This document shows, piece by piece, positions 44,659 to 51,850 of a stretch of DNA of 64,000 bases. Within the stretch, counting starts at the first letter, position 1; each line of letters begins with the position of its first letter. The translations under genes were made by a program, and so were the position numbers. Source of the DNA: Azospirillum baldaniorum (GTDB lineage: Bacteria > Pseudomonadota > Alphaproteobacteria > Azospirillales > Azospirillaceae); the NCBI RefSeq assembly GCF_003119195.2, contig NZ_CP022260.1, forward strand, positions 62,001-126,000. Reading direction: 5' to 3'. The notes beneath the pieces were generated by a model that searched no databases, was not told where the DNA came from, and saw only the letters and a program-made list of their open reading frames with translations.

Positions 44659-45699
44659 TCATCCGGCCAGGGCGCGCTTCATGTTGCCGGCACCGCCGCG
44701 CAGCAGGCGCTTGACCAGCTGCTGCTTCGCCGGGGCCGGACCGTTCTCGAAGCAGATCCGCTGAATCCGCCGCTGCGGACCGCCGCGGCGCGGCCAGGAG
44801 GTGCCGAAGGTGACGTCGACCCCATCGCCGTACAGTTCCCCGAACAGCGCCTCGGGCAGGCCCTCGTCGGAATAGGGGAAGGCGAAGGAGCCGCAGCCGG
44901 GACCGAACAGCTCCCGGATGCCGGCGACGCTGCCCGTCACCTCCTCCTTCCGCTGCTCCGGCGTCAGCAGGCGGTGGTTGGGATGGTCGAAGCCGTGGGC
45001 GCCGATCGACACCCCCTCCGCCATCAGGTCGGCGATCTCGTCGCGGGTCAGATAGGGCTTCTCGTCCGCCAGGAAGCCGGCCGTGTCGAACTCCAGGACG
45101 GTGGCGATCTCGTCCAGCACGGGGCGCTGGTGCCAGCTCACCTTCATGACGCCCGCGGCGGGGTTGGCGGCGACGGCGCCCGTCCGCGCCAGGGTGGCGG
45201 CGCAGACGGCGCGGCGGGGGTCCGCCTCCGCCAGCCGGCTCAGCCGCTCCGCCAGAAGGCTCGCCTTGTGCCGGTAGAAGAGCGTCTTGTTGTCGAGGAA
45301 GTTCAGATTCAGGTATAGCGCCGGACGGATGCCCTTGCGGCGCAGGATCGGCATCGCGACTTCCGCGACCTCGCGCATGCCGTCGTCGAAGGTGACCAGC
45401 AGCGACGGGCGGCGGATCTCCGGTCCGCCCATGGCCGACCCGGTGACGGTGGGCAGGTCCGTCGGCTCGAAATGCTTCAGGAGGAAGTCGAGATCCTCCG
45501 TGAATTCCTTCGGCGTGCGTGGCCGGTAGATGTGCTTCAGATGGTCCGGCACCGTGTCGCAGACGGCGTGGTAGACGACGGCCAGCACCGGGCTGCCGTA
45601 GGCGTGATGGCAGGCGGTCCCCAGCGGGTTGCGCAGCGCGTCCGTCCACCGGAGCCGCCGACCCAACCCGCCACCGGAAATCACGTCGGCAACGCTCAT
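44659..45699 (-). CDS. Polysaccharide deacetylase (NodB fold)
   Basis: 346 residues. The NodB motif TFDDG is in SLLVTFDDGMREVAEVAMPILRRKGI (about 110-135), and the metal-binding HxxxH is in GAHGFDHPNHRLLTPEQ. It removes N-acetyl groups from an amino sugar in a polysaccharide or oligosaccharide; an insertion between the two motifs is longer than in NodB. No signal peptide is seen, which suggests a cytoplasmic or unusual site of action. ATG at 45699 with GGGAGGA upstream. It lies 36 bp after the glycosyltransferase gene. Confidence 0.85.
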   Translation of the reverse strand: MSVADVISGGGLGRRLRWTDALRNPLGTACHHAYGSPVLAVVYHAVCDTVPDHLKHIYRPRTPKEFTEDLDFLLKHFEPTDLPTVTGSAMGGPEIRRPSLLVTFDDGMREVAEVAMPILRRKGIRPALYLNLNFLDNKTLFYRHKASLLAERLSRLAEADPRRAVCAATLARTGAVAANPAAGVMKVSWHQRPVLDEIATVLEFDTAGFLADEKPYLTRDEIADLMAEGVSIGAHGFDHPNHRLLTPEQRKEEVTGSVAGIRELFGPGCGSFAFPYSDEGLPEALFGELYGDGVDVTFGTSWPRRGGPQRRIQRICFENGPAPAKQQLVKRLLRGGAGNMKRALAG

Positions 45700-45735
45700 T
45701 CAAATCCTCCCGCGGAAGAGTCAGAGGGCAGAGGG

Positions 45736-46674
45736 TCAGAGAGCGTCCGCGCCATCGGGAGCGAGGCGCTTGGGCTGCATCATGGCGGTGTGGATCCGTG
45801 CCATGGCCTGCGCCTCGGTCGGCGTGCGGACCAAGCGGTACAGCATCCTTTTCAGGCCCGGCGGGGTCAGCCGGAAGCCGATCTGAAGCGAGGCCGTCGC
45901 CAGGAATTCCGAATTGGTCAGGAAGCCCGACCGCCAGCACCACACCCGGAAGGCCCATTCGTTGACGGCGTAGCGCAACCCGCCGCGCCGGACGCGCTGG
46001 GCCATGCTGGTGCGGAAGAGGAGCAGCGCCTCCTGCACCGTCTCCATGCGCGCCCCGGCCTGAAGCAGGCGGACATACAGGTCGTAGTCCTCCAGATTGC
46101 CGAAGCAGGAGCGGTAGCCGCCGATGGCGGTCAGCGCCCGTCGCCGCACCATCATGGTGGGGTGCGACAGGACGCAGTGCCACTTCATGCCCTGGCTGAT
46201 TTCCTCATGGGTCTCCGGGCTGCGCTTCACGCAGGTGATGGCACCGGGGTCCTGTTCGAACTCCGCGTGCCAGGAGAAGGACGCGTCTAGCGACCCCTGC
46301 TCGGCGAAGGCGCGCGCCTGCGTCTCGAAGCGGTGGGGCAGGCAGATGTCGTCGCTGTCCATGCGGGCCACCAGATAGCCCGTGCAATATTGCAGGCCGT
46401 CGTTCAGCGCGCGGGCCAAGCCCCCCTGGTTGCGCCGCCGCACCACCACAAGCCGGCAGGCGTTGGACGCCTGATAGCGGGCGATGACCTTTTCCTGCTC
46501 CTCCCCGATCCGTCCATCGACCACCAGCACGCATTCGCGCGGGAGAAGCGTCTGGGTATAGACGCTCTCCAGCGCGGCCTGAAGGTTGTCCGCCTTCTCG
46601 CCGGCGTAGGTGGCCATAAGCACGCTGATCGATTGAGTGTCCCGACCGTCCCTCGGTCCGCTCACGTGATTCAT
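45736..46674 (-). CDS. Family 2 glycosyltransferase
   Basis: 312 residues. SISVLMATYAGEKADNLQAALESVYTQTLLPRECVLVVDG is the GT-A start and ARMDSDDICLPHRF the DxD motif. GMKWHCVLSHPTMMVRRRALTAIGGYRSCFGNLEDYDLYVRL is the usual acceptor-side segment of such enzymes. It adds one sugar during repeat assembly. ATG at 46674. Upstream lies a strong hairpin in what would be its leader. Confidence 0.9.
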   Translation of the reverse strand: MNHVSGPRDGRDTQSISVLMATYAGEKADNLQAALESVYTQTLLPRECVLVVDGRIGEEQEKVIARYQASNACRLVVVRRRNQGGLARALNDGLQYCTGYLVARMDSDDICLPHRFETQARAFAEQGSLDASFSWHAEFEQDPGAITCVKRSPETHEEISQGMKWHCVLSHPTMMVRRRALTAIGGYRSCFGNLEDYDLYVRLLQAGARMETVQEALLLFRTSMAQRVRRGGLRYAVNEWAFRVWCWRSGFLTNSEFLATASLQIGFRLTPPGLKRMLYRLVRTPTEAQAMARIHTAMMQPKRLAPDGADAL

Positions 46675-46726
46675 ACCTGGTCTCCACCCCTCTTGTCGTG
46701 GCGACGCGGACGGCGTCCGGCGGTCC

Positions 46727-46767
46727 GGCCATCGGGTGTTTCCCCGCGAAGGGGGCAACCGATGGCC
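46727..46767. promoter_or_regulatory. Hairpin in the leader of the glycosyltransferase gene
   Basis: GGCCATCGG (46727-46735) pairs exactly with CCGATGGCC (46759-46767); inside, CCCC and GGGG can extend the stem. It lies 53-93 bp upstream of the ATG on the minus strand, where it could affect transcript stability or read-through. Confidence 0.5.
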
Positions 46768-47432
46768 ATGACCACGGACACCGCGGCCCTGGGAATGGAG
46801 GCGTGTGCGTGCCGCCCTTGAGCCCCGCTTCCGCGGCACGCGCGCGCAAGCGGTTTCGGCGTTCCTTCCCCGGTGGCCGTCGGTCCGGCGCCTGTGCGGC
46901 GCCAGCCGTCCCGTCCTTGTCGTCGTTGTCAGTGCCGTTCTTGCCCTGTCTCGTCCCTTTCCTGGTCGGTTCTGTAGGGGTTTCCCTCCGGTCCGCATCC
47001 CGGACTAGGACACCCCTGGCCGTCGTATCGGCCGGTGCCGATGCACGCATAGGCACGGAATAGGTCTGTGGACGCTATCAAAGGGCGGATGGCGGGTAAA
47101 CCTACATAAAGTGCAAGATAAATATCCCCTTCGCAGCGTCCCAAAGGGAAAGCCGTCTGCCACTTTGGTCGATTTGGGAGAAAGTGGGGGATGCCGCGCG
47201 CACTGCGGAGAAATAACGGCTGATCGTCATGAAAAGGCGGCTAACGGGGGTGGCGTCCGGCCTTCATCATTCCGCTGAGGCAGGCCTTGCTGTGCGATGC
47301 ACAAGAAATAGAGGCGAAAGCAGAGCCGCCGGCGGGACTGTGCTTTCGATTATTGCCGTTTTGTGTCGCGAGCGGAAGCTGGAAACGCTCTCCCGGCCAC
47401 GCCGCTCCGAAACGTCTCTCCAGACACGCCAA

Positions 47433-47457
47433 CGCCCGGCCAGAGACTGGCCGGGCG
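47433..47457 (-). terminator. Terminator of the large beta-helix gene
   Basis: A perfect 11-bp stem CGCCCGGCCAG / CTGGCCGGGCG with a 3-nt loop, about 35 bp after the stop codon of the minus-strand gene. Confidence 0.7.
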
Positions 47458-47490
47458 CGGACGTTGCCGAAGGGGCGGAACCCCCGATCG

Positions 47491-49665
47491 TCAGATGATC
47501 GGGTTGGCCTTGGAGACCGAGGAGATGGTGTTGTTGGTCACCGTCTGCTTGATGCTGTCGGCGATGTTGATCGCCGCACGGCCGTTGTTGTTGTAGAAGG
47601 TGTTGTCGTACAGGCTCAGCGTGATCGACCCGCTGCCCTTCAGGTGCTCCAGGATGCCGCCGTTGTTGTTGAAGATCTCGTTGCCGTAGATCTTGTAGGT
47701 GACGTTGGTGGTCTGGTTCTGGCCGAGGGAGATGCCGACGTTCGAGTTGCCGTAGATCGTGTTGTTGTAGATCTCGGTGCTCGACTTGGCGAGGATGCCG
47801 GCGCCGCGCGGGTTCGAGTAGATCACGTTGTCGTGGATCTTCAGCGTGCTGTTGGCCTGGCTGTGGTCGTGGTACAGGCCATGCGACCGGCCGTCGCCGC
47901 CGCCGCTGCCGTTGTTGAAGATCGTGTTGCCGGCGATCTCGCCGCTCAGGATGCGGCCGTTCCAGCCCGAGTACACCGCGTCGGTGCGCCAGCCGTTGTC
48001 GCTGATGATGTTGTTGGTGAAGTACTGGTTGGCGTTGTCGGCGGAGTAGTGGACGAGACCGTAGCCGCCGTTGCCGTCGATCGTGGAGTGATCGATGCGC
48101 AGGTTGTTGGAGGTCCCGCTGATCACCACGCCCGAACCGCGGTTGTCGATGATCTGGGAGTTGGTGACCTTCACGTTGTTGGCGCCGCCGTTGAGCAGCA
48201 GGCCGGTGTCGTTCGAACCCGTCATCGTCAGGTTGTCGAACGTGATGTTGTCCTTGTTGTTCAGGCTGACCGCGAAGCTGGCGCCGCTCTTGGCCTTGAT
48301 GATCGGATCGGCGCCGGTGCCGTAGGCGCCGTAGATGATCGGCTTGTCGGAGGTGCCGGAGGTCGAGACCAGCAGGCTGTCGGTCCAGGTCTCGCCGCGC
48401 TCGAACAGGACCAGCGAGCCGGCGGCGAAGTTGGTCGAGTTCACCTTGGCCAGCGACTTCCAGGCCTGGTTCGGGTTGTTGCCGGAGTTGCTGTCGTTGC
48501 CGTGCGTCGCGTCGATGTAGAAGACCTGCGAGGCCGGGGTCGCCGGGTAATCCGACGTGCCGCCGCCCGGGTTCGACGGGGCGGGCGGGGCCGTCGGCGT
48601 TGTGGGGGTGGTCGGCGTGGTGGGGGTAGTGGGCGTCGTGGGCGTCGTGGGCGTCGTGGTCGAGGAGGGGAAGAACTCCTTCGGCGCGGCGACGACCAGC
48701 GTGCCGTCCCACCACATGCCGGACTGGCCCTTGACCACGTCCTTGCCGTCGAGCGCGCCCTTGTCATAGGTGACGGAGGCGTCGGTCGGATTGACGGCGT
48801 TGCCGTTGATGGTGATCTTGTTGACGATCAGGTTGCGGTCCTGACCGTTCACGAAACCATCGTTGTCGTACTGGATCTGGACCTTGTGGGCCTGACCGGG
48901 GGCGATGTCGGCAGTGAAGCTGTAGTCCTTGGCGGCGGTGCCGGCGGAACCCTCGCCGATGACCTTGCCGTCCACCATCACCTTGAAGTGCGGGGCGACG
49001 CCGCCCGCCACGTTGCCGGCGGCGTTGACGACGATCTTCGTGGCGCCGGTCACCGCTTCGGCGGTCGCGGCGGGGAAGAAGTCCTTCGGCGCGGCGACGA
49101 CCAGCGTGCCGTCCCACCACATGCCGGACTGGCCCTTGACCACGTCCTTGCCGTCGAGCGCGCCCTTGTCGTAGGTCACCGACGGGTCGGCCGCGTCGAG
49201 CGCGTGGCCGTTGATGGTGATCTTGTTGACGATCAGGTTGCGGTCCTGGCCGTTCGCCATGCCGTCGTTGTCGTACTGGATCTGGATCTTGTGGGCCTGA
49301 TCCGCCGTGACGTTGGCGTTGAAGGTGAAGTCCTTGGCGTCGGTGCCGGCAGAGCCTTCGCCGATGACCTTGCCGTCCACCATCACCTTGAAGTGCGGGG
49401 CGATGCCGCCCGCCACATGACCGGCGGCGTTGATGACGATCTTCGTCGCGTTGTCGGCGGTCGCGGAGGCATCGGCCAGGGCCAGCGGCTGCACGGCCTG
49501 GAGGGCCTGCGCCTGGAGGAGGGAGGTCGGCGTCGCGTAGGCATCGGCGGTGGACACGGGGGTCTCGCGGATGGTCAAATGCGCCGTGTCGGCGCCGAGA
49601 TCACCGGCGTAGTTGGTGTGGTCCGTCAGATCCTGGTGGTGGAGGTCGATACCCAGATCGTCCAT
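47491..49665 (-). CDS. Large extracellular-type protein: two CBM60-like modules, Thr-Pro linker, parallel beta-helix
   Basis: 724 residues. Residues about 72-190 and 206-325 are two near-identical carbohydrate-binding modules of CBM60 type (HFKVMVDGKVIGEGSAG, AHKIQIQYDNDG, NGQDRNLIVNKITING), a family that binds sugars through calcium. A linker of repeated Thr-Thr-Pro (about 335-357) leads to a parallel beta-helix (about 380-715) homologous to the 417-residue protein at 42889. It starts at the ATG 49665 (MDDLGIDLHHQDLTDH); no signal peptide is present, so type I secretion is possible. It may bind or process the polysaccharide made here (inference). Confidence 0.85.
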   Translation of the reverse strand: MDDLGIDLHHQDLTDHTNYAGDLGADTAHLTIRETPVSTADAYATPTSLLQAQALQAVQPLALADASATADNATKIVINAAGHVAGGIAPHFKVMVDGKVIGEGSAGTDAKDFTFNANVTADQAHKIQIQYDNDGMANGQDRNLIVNKITINGHALDAADPSVTYDKGALDGKDVVKGQSGMWWDGTLVVAAPKDFFPAATAEAVTGATKIVVNAAGNVAGGVAPHFKVMVDGKVIGEGSAGTAAKDYSFTADIAPGQAHKVQIQYDNDGFVNGQDRNLIVNKITINGNAVNPTDASVTYDKGALDGKDVVKGQSGMWWDGTLVVAAPKEFFPSSTTTPTTPTTPTTPTTPTTPTTPTAPPAPSNPGGGTSDYPATPASQVFYIDATHGNDSNSGNNPNQAWKSLAKVNSTNFAAGSLVLFERGETWTDSLLVSTSGTSDKPIIYGAYGTGADPIIKAKSGASFAVSLNNKDNITFDNLTMTGSNDTGLLLNGGANNVKVTNSQIIDNRGSGVVISGTSNNLRIDHSTIDGNGGYGLVHYSADNANQYFTNNIISDNGWRTDAVYSGWNGRILSGEIAGNTIFNNGSGGGDGRSHGLYHDHSQANSTLKIHDNVIYSNPRGAGILAKSSTEIYNNTIYGNSNVGISLGQNQTTNVTYKIYGNEIFNNNGGILEHLKGSGSITLSLYDNTFYNNNGRAAINIADSIKQTVTNNTISSVSKANPII
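48595..48662. repeat. 9-bp repeats encoding a Thr-Thr-Pro linker
   Basis: Seven or so tandem 9-bp units of the form GGCGTCGTG/GGTGGTCGG on the plus strand encode (TTP)n on the minus strand. The units are not identical but are in phase, so linker length can vary by slippage. Confidence 0.8.
48677..48765. repeat. 89-bp perfect direct repeat, copy 1 (second CBM60 module)
   Basis: Identical at every base to 49082-49170, with an offset of 405 bp (135 codons). It covers the C-terminal part of each CBM60-like module (YDKGALDGKDVVKGQSGMWW). Confidence 0.9.
49082..49170. repeat. 89-bp perfect direct repeat, copy 2 (first CBM60 module)
   Basis: Partner of 48677-48765. The flanking parts of the two modules differ at several bases, so identity over this stretch points to gene conversion or strong constraint. 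Confidence 0.9.
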
Positions 49666-50096
49666 GGTCTGCACTCTCTTCCTTGTGGGGATGCCACCGC
49701 GGTTGGTGGCCGGCGGGGCAGGCACGCGGTCGGTGCGTCCCCATCCTTTCGGTTAACGCTTTCGCCTTTTGGCTTACCCCTTAAGACTAGCCGCTTCGCT
49801 GTGGCCTTAAATGGGACGATTTTAGGATAATAAATCTCAAATGCGTGACATCCCGGTCACAGTGAGGCCGATCCGCCCCGGTGGCGGGGTGATTCGGCGT
49901 CACAACCGGTGGGAAATGTCTTGTCGATACCCATCGCGGCGGCGATGCCGGGATGAGCGGTGCGCAGCCAACGATGGCGGCGATGCGGACAATAAAGGGG
50001 ATGGCTCAGGAATCAGACCATCCATTGACTCGGGTCAATCCGCCGGAACCGGTCCGGGCGTAGCCTTCCTCCATGCATTGCTAAGGAGAAGGTGAC
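49666..50096. other. Intergenic region between the large beta-helix gene and a small membrane-protein gene
   Basis: 431 bp; the part at 49760-49840 is AT-rich and probably holds the minus-strand promoter. A GTGAC-6 bp-GTCAC inverted repeat is at 49845-49860; its half sites resemble CRP boxes but the spacing is two bases too long. Open frames here have no ribosome binding site. Confidence 0.55.
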
Positions 50097-50243
50097 ATGG
50101 AGACGATGGTCTTTCTGGTGCTGGCGCTTCTGCTGACCGGCTTCCTGACCGCGCTGTCGGTGCTGGGCATGGCCACGCTGCACGCCACGGTGCGGGTCAT
50201 TCTTCCGGCCCGCCGCCCGGTGGCTCCCGTTCGGGTGTCCTGA
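50097..50243 (+). CDS. Small membrane protein (48 residues)
   Basis: A short gene with AAGGAG 8 nt before its ATG. The protein is METMVFLVLALLLTGFLTAL... with one hydrophobic segment (residues 4-30) and a basic C-terminal tail (RVILPARRPVAPVRVS). It ends 23 bp before the end of the convergent Lrp-type regulator gene. Not recognised; the good ribosome binding site and clean membrane segment support a real gene. Confidence 0.6.
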   Translation: METMVFLVLALLLTGFLTALSVLGMATLHATVRVILPARRPVAPVRVS

Positions 50244-50266
50244 CCGGACCACTTATACGAAGTGAG

Positions 50267-50734
50267 TCAGAGGGGGAGGGGGCCGTCGTTCTTGACCTCC
50301 TCCATCACCGCGTAGGTTCGGGTTTCCCGGACGCCGGGCAGCGACAGCAGCACATCTCCGAGAAACCGCCGGTAGGCCGCCATGTCGGCCACCCGCGTCT
50401 TCACCAGATAATCGAATCCGCCGGCCACCATGTGGCATTCCAGAACCTCCGGCGCGTGTCGGATGGCCTGGGCGAAGCGGTCGAACACGTCGGGCGTCGT
50501 CTTGTCGAGCAGCACCTCGACGAACACCATCAGCCCGAAGCCCAGCCGGTGCGGATCGAGCCGCGCCGTGAATCCCGTCACATAGCCGTCCTTCAGCAAC
50601 CGCCGCATCCGCTCGCCGGCGGTCGTGGGCGACAGGCCGACCCGCTCCGCCAGATCCACGGCGGAAATCCGCCCGTCCATCTGCAAAATCGCCAGGATGC
50701 GCCGGTCGGTCCGATCAAGTTCCGTCACTTTCAC
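50267..50734 (-). CDS. Lrp/AsnC family regulator, probably of proline use (PutR-like)
   Basis: 155 residues. HTH (about 5-60: LDRTDRRILAILQMDGRISAVDLAERVGLSPTTAGERMRRLL) and a RAM effector domain (about 65-145). It is divergent from proC-putA, the place that PutR occupies in alphaproteobacteria such as Rhodobacter and Agrobacterium, where it activates putA in response to proline. The start is one of two GTG codons (50734 or 50728); a longer frame from an ATG at 50770 lacks a ribosome binding site. Confidence 0.85.
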   Translation of the reverse strand: MKVTELDRTDRRILAILQMDGRISAVDLAERVGLSPTTAGERMRRLLKDGYVTGFTARLDPHRLGFGLMVFVEVLLDKTTPDVFDRFAQAIRHAPEVLECHMVAGGFDYLVKTRVADMAAYRRFLGDVLLSLPGVRETRTYAVMEEVKNDGPLPL

Positions 50735-50814
50735 GCTCCATGCCGCCTCTGTCCGTTGATATCGCGGCATTAAGGCAAAAACAACCGTGGAGACACGACG
50801 AACTCCGCGATAGT

Positions 50815-50829
50815 CTGCGGATGCCGCAG
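50815..50829. promoter_or_regulatory. Candidate Lrp/PutR binding site
   Basis: CTGCGG-ATG-CCGCAG, a perfect 6-bp inverted repeat with a 3-bp centre, in the gap between the Lrp-type gene and proC. Length and symmetry match Lrp-family operators. Confidence 0.5.
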
Positions 50830-50896
50830 TGGAAAAAGCAAAACAAAGCGGACGCTGCGGTTTTAAAAAGACGAATTGGATCGGGTGAGAGACACC

Positions 50897-51781
50897 GTGA
50901 CCTTCGATATTGGCCCCAATGCCACGGATGGCGCCGGATCGGCGCCGGGCGGCGGCACGATCCTTCTGCTGGGTGCCGGACGCATGGGCGGCGCCATGCT
51001 GCGCGGCTGGCTGGCGCAGGGCGTGCCGGCCTCCGCCATTTCGGTCGCCGACCCCAGCCCCGCGCCGGATCTGGTCGAACTGGCCGCGCGGACCGGCGTC
51101 CGTTTGAAACCGGCGGACGGCGCCGCGGTCGATACCGCCGCAGTCGATACCCTGGTGGTCGCGGTCAAGCCGCAGATGGTGGAGAGCGCCGCGGCGGGCG
51201 TGCAGGCGACTCTGGCGCCGCACACGCTGGTGCTGTCGATCATGGCGGGCAAGACGCTGGCCGACCTGCGCCGCCTGTTCCCGGCGGCGGGCAGCGTGGT
51301 GCGGGCGATGCCGAACCTTCCGGCGGCGGTCGGGCGCGGCGCCACCGTCGCGGTGGCCGAGGCGGGCTGCCCGGCGGATCGGAAGGCGCGCGCCGAGTCC
51401 CTGCTGACCGCGGTCGGGAGCCTGGAGTGGCTGGCCGACGAGGCTCTGGTCGACGCCGCCACGGCGCTGTCCGGCTCCGGCCCCGCCTATGTCTTCTATC
51501 TCGTGGAATGCCTGACCCGCGCCGGGGTGGAGGTGGGGCTGCCCGCCGACGTGTCGGAACGGCTGGCCCGCGCCACGGTCGAAGGGGCGGGCGCGCTGAT
51601 GGGCGCCACCGGTCAGCCGGCGGCCGAGCTTCGCGCCGGCGTGACCTCGCCCGGCGGGACCACGGCGGCCGGCCTTTCCAAGCTGATGGCCGATGACCAC
51701 CTCCAGAGTCTGTTGAACGCGACCCTGCGCGCGGCGGCCCAGCGTGCCGCCGAACTGGGCGGAACCGGCCCGAAAGCCTGA
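50897..51781 (+). CDS. proC: Pyrroline-5-carboxylate reductase
   Basis: 294 residues. The NADPH-binding start GGGTILLLGAGRMGGAMLRGWLAQG and the family signature SGSGPAYVFYLVECLTRAGVEVGL ... AGVTSPGGTTAAGL are intact. It reduces pyrroline-5-carboxylate to proline. Three candidate starts share the frame (TTG 50876, GTG 50885, GTG 50897); I take 50897 because a purine-rich GAGAGA precedes it. It lies 69 bp before putA, so both are probably transcribed together, although the two enzymes work in opposite directions. Confidence 0.92.
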   Translation: MTFDIGPNATDGAGSAPGGGTILLLGAGRMGGAMLRGWLAQGVPASAISVADPSPAPDLVELAARTGVRLKPADGAAVDTAAVDTLVVAVKPQMVESAAAGVQATLAPHTLVLSIMAGKTLADLRRLFPAAGSVVRAMPNLPAAVGRGATVAVAEAGCPADRKARAESLLTAVGSLEWLADEALVDAATALSGSGPAYVFYLVECLTRAGVEVGLPADVSERLARATVEGAGALMGATGQPAAELRAGVTSPGGTTAAGLSKLMADDHLQSLLNATLRAAAQRAAELGGTGPKA

Positions 51782-51850
51782 GAAGCACACCCCTTTTCAC
51801 CATCAGGGACCGGCTCGCCCCCGGCCTGCGGATTCGAGCAGACGACACCG

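Larger units (their letters stand above)
46675..47490. other. 816-bp intergenic region in the polysaccharide locus
   Basis: No convincing gene: open frames here lack a ribosome binding site or family resemblance. It holds a 9-bp-stem hairpin at 46727-46767, an inverted repeat CCACTTT/AAAGTGG at 47160-47187, and the terminator of the large beta-helix gene at 47433-47457. Part of it (about 47060-47230) is AT-rich and is the likely promoter area of the glycosyltransferase-deacetylase pair. Confidence 0.6.

Noticed and set aside
46929-47144. 71-codon minus-strand open frame upstream of the glycosyltransferase gene
   Set aside because: No ribosome binding site, no domain, and it overlaps the AT-rich promoter area.
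47229-47498. 89-codon plus-strand open frame in the 816-bp gap
   Set aside because: It runs into the terminator and stop of the large beta-helix gene; Arg-rich with no family resemblance.
49845-49860. CRP/FNR-type site GTGAC-N6-GTCAC
   Set aside because: The GTGA/TCAC half sites are separated by 8 instead of 6 bases, so a standard CRP site is not supported.
49841-50095. 84-codon plus-strand frame before the small membrane-protein gene
   Set aside because: No ribosome binding site and Arg/Gly-rich composition; it ends just before the better-supported gene at 50097.
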